Of a stretch of DNA of 25,182 bases, positions 5,343 to 11,153 are shown piece after piece. Position 1 is the first letter of the stretch, and each line of letters opens with the position of its first letter. The translations under genes and the position numbers were made by a program. Source of the DNA: a virus; the IMG/VR virus record IMGVR_UViG_3300034198_002842, positions 1 to 25,182 of that record; one strand, written 5' to 3'. The notes below the pieces were generated by a model that ran no database searches, was not told where the DNA came from, and saw only the letters and a program-made list of their open reading frames with translations.

Positions 5343-5376
5343 CAAAGATAGTCTAATTCCTGTCTAATTAGAACAA
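5343..5376 (-). promoter_or_regulatory. Leftward promoter with GTCTAAT repeats
   Basis: On the minus strand TATCTTTG (5343-5350) matches the Bacteroidota -7 element; a TTG lies 23 bases upstream (5374-5376), slightly longer than usual. Between the two elements the plus-strand sequence GTCTAATT occurs twice (5351-5358, 5362-5369), and a third GTCTAAT is at 5397-5403. Such repeats inside a promoter are typical of repressor sites. This would drive the whole leftward transcript starting with the 210-aa gene. Confidence 0.6.
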
Positions 5377-5398
5377 ATCTTAAAAAAATAGTTTTCGT

Positions 5399-5422
5399 CT
5401 AATGAAACAATTGTTTCGTTAG
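5399..5422. promoter_or_regulatory. 24-bp near-palindrome, candidate operator
   Basis: The core GAAACAATTGTTTC (5404-5417) is a perfect 14-bp palindrome; outer arms CTAA and TTAG extend it to 24 bp with one mismatched pair. It lies about 25 bases upstream of the leftward promoter -33 element and in noncoding DNA. Candidate operator for a dimeric regulator. Confidence 0.5.
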
Positions 5423-5809
5423 AAATTATTCAATGCACTAGTTTACGCGCTGAATGTTCACCACTGAATGTAACGACCATAGCAAAGAGCGGAGGGGATT
5501 ACCCTCTGTCTCCTGTTGCCTTGTGTCCTTGAATACACTACAGCGGGAGGGGAGCGGGAGCGCGGGAGAGGGAGCGGGAGGGAGCGCGGGAGCGGGTAAC
5601 GTCGGGCGCGGCGGTGGTGGTGGTGGTGGTGATAGGATGAGGACGGGTACCCGTCCTGCATCCGTCAGGGAAAACGCCAAAAAATCCGACGGCGCGCACC
5701 AATATGCACCCCCCACCCCTGAAGAAAAAGTCACTTTCGGTCCGGGGCTCTTCGCGTCAAACGGGGGGATAGCCCAAACACTACTAGTATCTCGTATCTA
5801 AAATTTTCT
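5423..5809. other. GC-rich noncoding island with G-tracts, (GGT)n and palindromes
   Basis: This stretch is far richer in G and C than the rest of the window. From 5545 to 5606 it has ten runs of three or more G separated by short spacers, able to form G-quadruplexes, followed by six GGT units (5613-5630). An 18-bp perfect palindrome lies at 5640-5657 and an imperfect copy of the GTGTC repeat at 5523-5538. Several frames are open simply because stop codons are rare in GC-rich DNA, and their translations are low-complexity. I see no supported gene. The position, between divergently transcribed blocks, suits an origin or a regulatory region. Confidence 0.6.
5640..5657. repeat. 18-bp perfect palindrome
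   Basis: AGGACGGG-TA-CCCGTCCT reads identically on both strands. The flanks GATG and GCATC extend the pairing with one bulged base (5636-5662). It could be a protein-binding site or a cruciform/hairpin; no U-tract follows on either strand, so it is not an intrinsic terminator. Confidence 0.6.
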
Positions 5810-5817
5810 TACATTTG
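5810..5817 (+). promoter_or_regulatory. Possible -7 promoter element
   Basis: TACATTTG fits the TAnnTTTG element and lies 18 bases before the ATG at 5836, in an AT-rich stretch. No convincing TTTG is seen about 20 bases upstream, so it is a weak call. Confidence 0.4.
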
Positions 5818-5835
5818 TACTAACTAAAATAATTT

Positions 5836-6147
5836 ATGATGAATAGTTTTATGAAGAATACCAAGATAGGAATGAAGCTTTCCATTGGTAATAGTATTTA
5901 CGCTAAGGGTTTCAATGATGGTTCTAATGGTTTGACTGTTAAGAATGGTATGTTGATTAACAATCGTCCTGATAGCAGAACGGGAATTGCTAAGGCTGCT
6001 GATTTAAACCGCGAGTTAAAGAGAGGTAGAAAGATTGAGGCTCAGACTGAAGCCATCATCAATGCTGATAATATTAAGAAGATGAATGAGAGTTGTCATT
6101 GTGGTGGTGGTATGAGTACCTGTAGTCACTGCGGTGGAATGTATTAA
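5836..6147 (+). CDS. Hypothetical protein with Cys/Gly-rich tail (103 aa)
   Basis: The first rightward gene. It starts MMNSFMKNTKIGMKLSIGNS (the second ATG, at 5839, is an equally possible start). The middle part is basic and helical (ADLNRELKRGRKIEAQ). The end is unusual: ESCHCGGGMSTCSHCGGMY has two CxC/CxxC-like pairs with histidines and could bind a metal. It is a single-gene unit with a likely promoter just upstream and a strong intrinsic terminator downstream, so it is expressed independently of groEL. No family recognised. Confidence 0.65.
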   Translation: MMNSFMKNTKIGMKLSIGNSIYAKGFNDGSNGLTVKNGMLINNRPDSRTGIAKAADLNRELKRGRKIEAQTEAIINADNIKKMNESCHCGGGMSTCSHCGGMY

Positions 6148-6174
6148 ATTGTCTCTATTGTGTGTTAGTTTATC

Positions 6175-6205
6175 GGGGGAACATTTCTATGTTCTCCCTT
6201 TTTTT
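6175..6205 (+). terminator. Rho-independent terminator
   Basis: GGGGGAACAT pairs with ATGTTCTCCC (10 bp with one G-U) around a TTCT loop, directly followed by seven T. It closes the single-gene unit 5836-6147. Confidence 0.9.
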
Positions 6206-6215
6206 ATCTTATTCT

Positions 6216-6416
6216 ATGTCGATTTAATAGTAAATATGTCGATATTATTATTATTTATGTCGTTTTTATGTCGATTTTAAAGAGATAACTAATTGATTAT
6301 TAATACTAATGTCGAAAATGTCGATTTTAAAGAAGGTTTCTAGTGGGAAATAAATTATATAAAGGAGGGAAATATATATATATATAGGGAGGGATAAAAG
6401 ATTGACATTCCGACAT
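6216..6416 (+). repeat. ATGTCG repeat cluster (iteron-like)
   Basis: ATGTCG occurs six times in direct orientation, at 6216, 6236, 6257, 6268, 6309 and 6318. Two of these lie in a longer repeat, ATGTCGATTTTAAAGA (6268 and 6318). Inverted copies follow at 6403 (degenerate) and 6411. The region is noncoding (6206-6482), AT-rich and includes an AT dinucleotide run at about 6372-6386. The arrangement suggests binding sites for a replication initiator or a regulator of groEL. Confidence 0.65.
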
Positions 6417-6430
6417 TCAATAAAATTATT

Positions 6431-6458
6431 TTTGTAATAGTTAAAATTCCTATCTTTG
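6431..6458 (+). promoter_or_regulatory. groEL promoter
   Basis: TTTG (6431-6434) and TATCTTTG (6451-6458) with 16 bases between, matching the Bacteroidota -33/-7 pattern with a slightly short spacer. The groEL ATG is 24 bases downstream, after an A-rich leader. Confidence 0.65.
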
Positions 6459-6482
6459 TGGTATAAATCAAATTAAATTCAA

Positions 6483-8093
6483 ATGATAGACAACACAGGT
6501 TACTCACCAAAGGATTTACATTTCACAGAATCAGCAAGAAAGAAATTAGTTAGTGGTGTTACTAAGATGGCGAACGCTGTCAAGAGTACGCTAGGACCAT
6601 CGGGCAACACGGTGCTTATTGAATCACCGGAACACACGCACGGTATAACCGTGACTAAGGATGGTGTGACGGTAGCTAAGGCTGTTGACTTATTGGACCC
6701 TGTTGAGAACTTGGCTGTCAAGATGATGAAGGAGGCGGCTGATAAGACGGCTACTAGTGCAGGTGATGGAACGACAACTGCGATTGTTTTGACTGAGGCT
6801 TTGGTTAAGGGTGGGTTGCAGTTTATGACTGACGATGTAAATAGAACTGAGGTGTTGAGAAACTTGGTGGACATAAGTGGGATGGTAGTGGACAAGTTGA
6901 AGAAGAAGAGTAAGAAGGTTACGAATGGTATGTTGGCTGATGTGGCTACAATATCTGCGAACAATGACAGGGAGATAGGACGAATTATTGCTGAGGTTTA
7001 CAAGGACGTTGGCAAGACGGGGATAGTTACAGTTGAGAAGAGTCAGACGTCAGAGACGTATGCGGAGACCACTATGGGCTTAAAGTTTGACAGAGGATAT
7101 CTGAGTCCACTTTTCATAAACGACCAAAAGAAAGACGAGTGTGTCTTCGAGGACACTATGGTTTTAGTTGCGGATATGGAGATAGCTAACATCCTTCAGA
7201 TTGAGAATGTTTTGAAACCAATCATTACGGAGGGGAAGAAGTTATTGATAATCTCTCCTTGCAATTCAAACGTGGTGAACACTTTTGCTGCGAATGTTAT
7301 GAAGGGTAGTATTAAAGTTTGTGCGGTTCCGCCTCCAAGCTTTGGATACAAGCAACACGAGTTGATGCAAGATATTGCGGTGAGTGTTGGTGCTACGTAC
7401 TTCAGTGAGAAGACGGGTGACGATTTGAGTTTGATAAACTTTGGTGACCTAGGGCACGCTGCTAAGGTGATAGTAAGCAAGGACAAGACGGTGATAATAA
7501 AGTCGGCTGTTAAGTTAAACCAAGAGAAGATTGACGAGAGGGTTGCTCAGTTGTGGGACGGGCACGCTCAGGCTAAGAGAAAGGCTGACAAAGATTTCTT
7601 GTTGGAGAGAATAGCATCGCTAACAGGTGGGATTGGTGTGATATTCGTTGGTGGTCAGACTGACTTGGAGCAGAAGGAGCTGTATGATAGGGTTGACGAT
7701 GCGGTGTGTGCGGTTAGGTCAGCACTTGAGGAAGGGATACTTGCAGGTGCAGGTAAGGCTTTGTATGAGATGAAGTTGCCTGAGTTGGTGTTAGATACGA
7801 AGGAGAAGGGGATTGCGGCGGCTATTTTGCAGAATGCATTGTTGGCTCCACTAGTTCAGATACTTGACAATGCGGGTTTGAAGGTTGAGGAGATTTATAA
7901 GGACGGAGTTGATGAGGGAGTTGGCTACAATTTGAAGACAGGTGAGATGGGAGATTTGATTAAGATGGGTGTTATTGACCCGTTGAAGGTTACAAGGTCA
8001 GCCTTACAGAACGCTGTGTCTGTGGCAACAACAATACTTAGCACTAATGCAATCATCACAATGGCAAGAGCATATGGAACGGATAGTAAATAA
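6483..8093 (+). CDS. groEL: Chaperonin GroEL (phage-encoded)
   Basis: A 536-residue group I chaperonin, close to the usual 540-550. It has LGPSGNTVLIE at 37-47, TKDGVTVAKAVDL at 58-70 (D60 for the conserved Asp of KDG) and AGDGTTTA at 93-100 (nucleotide-binding Asp95). Near the C-terminal third, DDAVCAVRSALEEGILAGAG matches the segment with the ATPase Asp. The Gly-Gly-Met tail of bacterial GroEL is missing; it ends ARAYGTDSK. A small membrane protein and a GroES follow in the same operon. Phage GroEL proteins are known from a few large phages, where they are thought to fold virion proteins. An interior copy of the GTGTC repeat is at 7141-7156. A clear call; phage-specific client range is unknown. 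Confidence 0.97.
   Translation: MIDNTGYSPKDLHFTESARKKLVSGVTKMANAVKSTLGPSGNTVLIESPEHTHGITVTKDGVTVAKAVDLLDPVENLAVKMMKEAADKTATSAGDGTTTAIVLTEALVKGGLQFMTDDVNRTEVLRNLVDISGMVVDKLKKKSKKVTNGMLADVATISANNDREIGRIIAEVYKDVGKTGIVTVEKSQTSETYAETTMGLKFDRGYLSPLFINDQKKDECVFEDTMVLVADMEIANILQIENVLKPIITEGKKLLIISPCNSNVVNTFAANVMKGSIKVCAVPPPSFGYKQHELMQDIAVSVGATYFSEKTGDDLSLINFGDLGHAAKVIVSKDKTVIIKSAVKLNQEKIDERVAQLWDGHAQAKRKADKDFLLERIASLTGGIGVIFVGGQTDLEQKELYDRVDDAVCAVRSALEEGILAGAGKALYEMKLPELVLDTKEKGIAAAILQNALLAPLVQILDNAGLKVEEIYKDGVDEGVGYNLKTGEMGDLIKMGVIDPLKVTRSALQNAVSVATTILSTNAIITMARAYGTDSK
7141..7156 (+). repeat. GTGTC-N6-GACAC repeat inside groEL, copy 5
   Basis: GTGTC-TTCGAG-GACAC, encoding the residues CVFEDT in the groEL frame. 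The same nucleotide motif is read in other frames or lies in noncoding DNA elsewhere in the window. Confidence 0.55.
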
Positions 8094-8343
8094 ATTCACA
8101 ATAGTTAGTCTGTTTACTGCAGGCGTTTCAATCTACCTGTTTGTACTATCGTTTATGATGTACAAGGCAGAGAGAAGGGACGGTGTAATAATCAGAAGCA
8201 AGATGGCTGACATTCAGCAGAAGGCTTACAATGATTCAACACTAAGGTCTGAGTATATGTTGGCTTTAGATAGCCTGATTAGGTCTGACGTTGGTGCTGC
8301 AAATAAATTCATTTCAATACTTGAGTACGTAAACGAGAACTAA
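8074..8343 (+). CDS. Small membrane protein between groEL and groES (89 aa)
   Basis: The frame is open from an ATG at 8047, but the ATG at 8074 (MERIVNKFTIVSLFTAGVS) gives a smaller overlap with groEL (20 bases) and is preferred. One hydrophobic span (about residues 8-30, FTIVSLFTAGVSIYLFVLSF) follows a short basic head, so the remaining ~60 residues form a charged, helical domain on one side of the membrane. Its stop is one base before the groES start, so the three genes are co-transcribed. The topology would suit a spanin- or holin-related protein or a membrane tether, but I recognise no family. Confidence 0.65.
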   Translation: MERIVNKFTIVSLFTAGVSIYLFVLSFMMYKAERRDGVIIRSKMADIQQKAYNDSTLRSEYMLALDSLIRSDVGAANKFISILEYVNEN

Positions 8344-8344
8344 T

Positions 8345-8602
8345 ATGAAACCAATAGGCAAATACATTGTTGTTAAAAACATTGACGAGGAGATAAAGAC
8401 TGAGTCAGGGCTGATACTATCGGGAGACGATACTAATCAGTTGAGGTATAAGAAGGCTTGTGTTGTTGAACCGGGTACTGACGTTAGTGTTATAAGCAAG
8501 GGAGACGAGTTATACTACGACAAGGGCACGAGCTTCACTATGCTAATTAACGACATTCAGTATACAATCATTCAGGAGCGTGACGTTGTGGTTGTTATCT
8601 AG
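8345..8602 (+). CDS. groES: Co-chaperonin GroES (phage-encoded)
   Basis: 85 residues, slightly short of the usual ~95. It starts MKPIGKYIVVKNIDEEIKTE and contains the mobile-loop region (ESGLILSGDDTNQL), a VISKGDELYYDKG segment corresponding to the GD-x-V/L-Y part of GroES, and ends with IIQERDVVVVI, matching the conserved final strand. It would cap GroEL of the same operon. Its last 4 bases overlap the end of the convergent gene 8599-9039. Confidence 0.85.
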   Translation: MKPIGKYIVVKNIDEEIKTESGLILSGDDTNQLRYKKACVVEPGTDVSVISKGDELYYDKGTSFTMLINDIQYTIIQERDVVVVI

Positions 8603-9039
8603 TCCTCTGTTCTCTTTTCAAGCCTCTTCTTCTTACAGAAGTCGTTCATATCAATAATCATATCTCTGTAGACTTTGTCTAGGTAGCTGACATTCTTATG
8701 GAACAAAGGGTTGTTTGGTCCCGTTGATGGGATTTCTTCTCCGTTTAGCTTTTTATATATTGAGTCTACTAGTCTGATTCCTTTGTACGAAAGTTCGTAC
8801 AATGTCTTTTTGTTTCCCTTACGCTTGCGAAAGATTGATATCCATCCATCGCGTAGCAAGCGGTCGAATCTCTTTACATCCCAACTTAGGAGTGCGTCGA
8901 ATTCCTCAAACTTGTCCTTACCGAAGTATTGTTCTGAATATAGGAACAGGATAATGTCTAGGTCTGCTTGGCTTAATGAGTACTTTGCCTTTACAAAATA
9001 TCGGATGACTCTCCAATATTTCAAATAATCACTCTTCAT
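8599..9039 (-). CDS. Winged-helix DNA-binding protein, likely regulator (146 aa)
   Basis: Sequence begins MKSDYLKYWRVIRYFVKAKY. The stretch from about residue 22 (LSQADLDIILFLYSEQYF), the following helix (WDVKRFDRLLRDGWI) and the KRKGNKKTLYELSYKGIRLV hairpin form the H-T-H-wing order of MarR/PadR-type regulators: a beta-hairpin wing with RKGNKK follows the recognition helix. Residues 85-146 are helical with a basic C-terminal end. It is the only leftward gene in the rightward half, convergent with groES and divergent from the 9104 gene, the usual layout of a local regulator. Ligand and targets unknown. Confidence 0.7.
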   Translation of the reverse strand: MKSDYLKYWRVIRYFVKAKYSLSQADLDIILFLYSEQYFGKDKFEEFDALLSWDVKRFDRLLRDGWISIFRKRKGNKKTLYELSYKGIRLVDSIYKKLNGEEIPSTGPNNPLFHKNVSYLDKVYRDMIIDMNDFCKKKRLEKRTED

Positions 9040-9061
9040 AATTTTATTTAATTAAATTTGT

Positions 9062-9069
9062 TATCTTTG
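9062..9069 (+). promoter_or_regulatory. Rightward -7 promoter element
   Basis: TATCTTTG matches the Bacteroidota -7 element and lies 34 bases before the ATG at 9104. The -33 element is not obvious. It would start the structural gene block. Confidence 0.5.
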
Positions 9070-9074
9070 TTTTT

Positions 9075-9082
9075 CAAAAGTA
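9075..9082 (-). promoter_or_regulatory. Possible leftward -7 promoter element
   Basis: Minus-strand TACTTTTG fits TAnnTTTG and lies 35 bases before the ATG of the regulator gene at 9039. It almost overlaps the rightward element, so the two promoters would be face to face. Weak on its own. Confidence 0.35.
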
Positions 9083-9103
9083 AAACATTTAAAACAAAAA
9101 GTT

Positions 9104-9640
9104 ATGGCAATGGATTTATTTGGCAAGAAAAAAACAAAAACAAAAGAAGTTTCTGCTGATGGTAAAAGAGTAACTATAACCAAAAGCGTTTCAAAAGACT
9201 TAGGTAACGGTACTACAATGACTAAGGATAAGACTGTCGACAGAAGAAGAGTTGGTAGTGTTTTAGCAGGTGGTAACATTATTGCTGAGAAACCTGAGGA
9301 TAAAAGAAAGGTTGAGAAGAGTGTTACCATTTCAAAAAGCAAGGATGCTGTAGGTGATAAAGCAAACAAGCTTTCTAAATTTTATAGTGAGTTGGCAATG
9401 AAAACTGCACCTGCTCAAGGACCTGAGGGACCTCAAGGTATAAAAGCAAAAGCTGCTGCACCTGCTGCTCAAAGACAAAGAGCTAAAATGGATTGGGATA
9501 TTCCTAAACATGAACGTCAAGACATAAAAGCTAAACTTCAAGAAATAAAAGCTGAACCTCGAGGCATAAAAGCAAAAGCTGCTGAATATGGAAAGAATGC
9601 TGCTAGTGAGTTATTCAAGAAAAAACAAATGGGATACTAA
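9104..9640 (+). CDS. Lysine-rich hypothetical protein, possible virion component (178 aa)
   Basis: Starts MAMDLFGKKKTKTKEVSADG; a second ATG at 9110 is also possible. The N-terminal ~85 residues are beta-rich and basic (RVTITKSVSK, TTMTKDKTVDRRR). The C-terminal part has a short collagen-like GPEGPQG stretch and a repeated IKAKA element (QGIKAKAAAP, QDIKAKLQEI, RGIKAKAAEY). It is followed by a series of small basic proteins. The strong positive charge suits DNA or capsid binding, but no family is recognised. Confidence 0.65.
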   Translation: MAMDLFGKKKTKTKEVSADGKRVTITKSVSKDLGNGTTMTKDKTVDRRRVGSVLAGGNIIAEKPEDKRKVEKSVTISKSKDAVGDKANKLSKFYSELAMKTAPAQGPEGPQGIKAKAAAPAAQRQRAKMDWDIPKHERQDIKAKLQEIKAEPRGIKAKAAEYGKNAASELFKKKQMGY

Positions 9641-9665
9641 TTAATAAACAATTAAAAACAAAAAA

Positions 9666-9854
9666 ATGAAAGGACCAAAAGCAATTCCAACATTACCAAA
9701 GTCATCAAGAATGCAAATGCCAAGTGGTGGTGGTGCTGCCATTAAAAAAGGCGGAGCAATGAATGGCAAGGCTACTAGCAATGTAAAATCAATGGGAAAA
9801 TCAAAAGGCGTTTTGGGTGCAACCAAAAAAGTAATGCCTAAAAAACCTTATTAA
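9666..9854 (+). CDS. Small basic protein (62 aa)
   Basis: Begins MKGPKAIPTLPKSSRMQMPS and ends ATKKVMPKKPY; rich in K, G, S, M and P, no aromatic core, probably disordered. ATG follows an A-rich leader (AATTAAAAACAAAAAA). Member of the run of short lysine-rich genes 9104-11150. Function unknown. Confidence 0.6.
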   Translation: MKGPKAIPTLPKSSRMQMPSGGGAAIKKGGAMNGKATSNVKSMGKSKGVLGATKKVMPKKPY

Positions 9855-9857
9855 TCT

Positions 9858-10028
9858 ATGGCAATTAAAAAAGCAGCCGCAAAGAAAGGAATGATTTCCG
9901 AATACGGTGGTATGGAAAAGTATCCATCTAAGAAAGCAATGAAAGCTCACGAGAAGATGGAGCCTAAAAAGGTAGAGTCTTCTGAAAAGAAGGCTTTCAA
10001 ATTAATGATGTCTAAAAAGAAAAAGTAA
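9858..10028 (+). CDS. Small lysine/methionine-rich protein (56 aa)
   Basis: ATG at 9858-9860, TAA at 10026-10028. Begins MAIKKAAAKKGMISEYGGME, has KYPSKKAMKAHEKMEPKK in the middle and ends MMSKKKK. Very basic, likely helical or disordered. Its stop overlaps the next ATG (TAATG), which supports translation. Resembles small basic phage proteins seen near head genes; no family recognised. Confidence 0.65.
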   Translation: MAIKKAAAKKGMISEYGGMEKYPSKKAMKAHEKMEPKKVESSEKKAFKLMMSKKKK

Positions 10029-10216
10029 TGGCAAAGAAGAAATTACAAGAAGAAGATGCTCAAGCAATTGCTGAAGCAGTTATTGAGGCGATAAATGATG
10101 CTATTGAGGTTGAGGTTGCTGATGTTAAACCTTCTGAGGAAGTTGTTTTTGAGAAGAAGGTTGTTAGTACTTCAAAGTTAGGTGGTCATTCAAGTAGAGA
10201 TTTTTATTCAAACTAG
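10028..10216 (+). CDS. Small hypothetical protein (62 aa)
   Basis: Starts MAKKKLQEEDAQAIAEAVIE: a basic head, then an acidic alanine-rich helix (AQAIAEAVIEAINDAIEVEV), then a tail with KLGGHSSRDFYSN. The first codon overlaps the stop of the previous gene and the next gene starts 2 bases later, so it belongs to the same operon. No family recognised. Confidence 0.65.
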   Translation: MAKKKLQEEDAQAIAEAVIEAINDAIEVEVADVKPSEEVVFEKKVVSTSKLGGHSSRDFYSN

Positions 10217-10218
10217 TT

Positions 10219-10509
10219 ATGGCTATCAAGTCAAAAATGAAATGCAATCGTCCTGTCCCATCTGACCGCCCCGGCAAGAAGATGATGGTTAAGGCTTGTG
10301 CAAATGGAGAAGAAAAACTTCTTCACTTTGGAGCAAAGGGTTACGGAAATAACTATTCAGCCGCTGCGCGTAAGAGTTTTAGAGCAAGACACGGCTGTGA
10401 TGGTGCAACTAACAAACTTACTCCTAAGCATTGGGCTTGTAGCTACCTGTGGGGTGGACCGGGGAAAGCCACCACATCTAACCCTAAAGGAAGAAAAGGA
10501 AAGTATTAA
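10219..10509 (+). CDS. Conserved-looking small phage protein (96 aa)
   Basis: Starts MAIKSKMKCNRPVPSDRPGK. Contains MVKACANGEEKLLHFGAKGYG, SAAARKSFRARHGC and PKHWACSYLWGG. The order VKAC..G..K.L.FG..G, then RKSFRARH and a tryptophan-rich W-A..YLW end matches a small-protein pattern I have seen in phage structural regions; I do not recall its domain name. Three cysteines and many basic residues could bind a metal or nucleic acid. Its stop overlaps the next ATG. Confidence 0.75.
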   Translation: MAIKSKMKCNRPVPSDRPGKKMMVKACANGEEKLLHFGAKGYGNNYSAAARKSFRARHGCDGATNKLTPKHWACSYLWGGPGKATTSNPKGRKGKY

Positions 10510-10844
10510 TGAAAGATGCTTGTTATAAAAAAGTAAAAGCTCAATACGATGTGTTTCCTTCTGCAAGGGCTTCTCAAGCGATAGCTAAATGTAGGAAGGA
10601 TAGTGGGGTTGTTAGGAAAGGTTCTGAGGGTTCATTATTAAAAAGATGGCAAGCTGAAAAATGGATTGATACAAGGACAGGTAAAGCTTGTGGTGCGGGT
10701 GGTAAGAATGAATACTGTAGACCATCTGTTAGAGTGTCTTCAAAGACACCAAAAACAAAGAGTGAGATTTCTCCTTCAAAGTTATCCGCTAAGAAGTCTG
10801 AGAAGTCAAGAGTGGGTATGGGTAAAAGAGTCTCAAAAATTTAA
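10509..10844 (+). CDS. DUF5872-like small protein (111 aa)
   Basis: Begins MKDACYKKVKAQYDVFPSAR; then SQAIAKCRK, LLKRWQAEKWIDTRTGKACG, NEYCRPSVRVSSKTPKT. The combination of a DxCYxKVKxxYxVFPSA start, LLKRWxxEKW and a CRPxxRVSxxTP motif is that of a small family of unknown function found in phages and large eukaryotic viruses; I think this is DUF5872 but cannot confirm the name. Four cysteines suggest metal binding. The C-terminal third (about 80-111) is a lysine/serine tail. A copy of the GTGTC repeat is at 10734-10749, inside the CRP-R-V-S-S-K-T-P coding region. Confidence 0.75.
   Translation: MKDACYKKVKAQYDVFPSARASQAIAKCRKDSGVVRKGSEGSLLKRWQAEKWIDTRTGKACGAGGKNEYCRPSVRVSSKTPKTKSEISPSKLSAKKSEKSRVGMGKRVSKI
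10734..10749 (+). repeat. GTGTC-N6-GACAC repeat inside a coding gene, copy 6
   Basis: GTGTC-TTCAAA-GACAC, read as VSSKT in its gene. Identical to the copy at 21146-21161, where it is read in another frame as CLQRH. Confidence 0.55.
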
Positions 10845-10852
10845 TACATTTG
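10845..10852 (+). promoter_or_regulatory. Possible -7 element directly before a small gene
   Basis: TACATTTG starts one base after the stop of the previous gene and lies only 4 bases before the ATG at 10857. If functional, transcription would begin at or near the start codon, i.e. a leaderless mRNA; a chance match is equally possible. Confidence 0.25.
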
Positions 10853-10856
10853 CATT

Positions 10857-10967
10857 ATGAAAAAGTTTTTTGCATCAATAGCGATTAGTTTTGTGTTATT
10901 AAAGCAGCGTGCTGTTTCCACGTGGAACAAGTGTGTTACTGCAATTAGTGACTTTATAAATAACTAA
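10857..10967 (+). CDS. Very small hypothetical protein (36 aa)
   Basis: ATG at 10857-10859, TAA at 10965-10967. Begins MKKFFASIAISFVLLKQRAV, a hydrophobic N-terminus that could be a membrane span or signal, then a basic/neutral tail (STWNKCVTAISDFINN). It fills the gap between two close genes, which supports it, but the length makes it uncertain. An unusual CACGTG-centred palindrome lies inside it. Confidence 0.45.
   Translation: MKKFFASIAISFVLLKQRAVSTWNKCVTAISDFINN
10916..10927. repeat. TTCCACGTGGAA palindrome (parS-like)
   Basis: A perfect 12-bp palindrome centred on CACGTG, with flanking G..C extending it imperfectly. It resembles the chromosome-partition parS site in its core, but the spacing differs by one base from the usual 16-bp form. 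Single copy in the window. Confidence 0.35.
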
Positions 10968-10973
10968 AATACA

Positions 10974-11150
10974 ATGGAATTAAATCAAAAAAGTAAAGGC
11001 TTTGGTGATACAATTGAAAAGATTACCACGGCTACAGGAATTAAAAAGATAGTCAACACTGTTTCAAAGATAACAGGAAAAGACTGCGGATGTAACAAAA
11101 GAAAAGAGGCTTTAAATAAAGCCTTTCCTTATAACCAAGAAAAAAAATAA
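10974..11150 (+). CDS. Small hypothetical phage protein (58 aa)
   Basis: ATG at 10974-10976, TAA at 11148-11150. Begins MELNQKSKGFGDTIEKITTA; then ATGIKKIVNTVSK, followed by CGCNKRKEALNKAFPY. The GDTIEKIT..TGIKK....DCGC.KRKE.LN..FPY order is one I recognise as recurrent in phages of Bacteroidota, always just before virion proteins; no function is known. The paired cysteines could bind a metal. It is followed 3 bases later by the 11154 gene. Confidence 0.7.
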   Translation: MELNQKSKGFGDTIEKITTATGIKKIVNTVSKITGKDCGCNKRKEALNKAFPYNQEKK

Positions 11151-11153
11151 AAG

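Noticed and set aside
5454-5801. 115-aa rightward frame in the GC-rich island, and two overlapping leftward frames
   Set aside because: The frames are open only because stop codons are rare in GC-rich repeats. The translations are low-complexity (poly-Gly, poly-His or poly-Pro), and no leader or neighbour supports any of them.
6500-6964. 154-aa leftward frame inside groEL
   Set aside because: Antisense shadow of a clearly conserved chaperonin.
9061-9369. 102-aa leftward hydrophobic frame antisense to the 9104 gene
   Set aside because: Hydrophobic antisense translation of a lysine/threonine-rich gene, with no leader.
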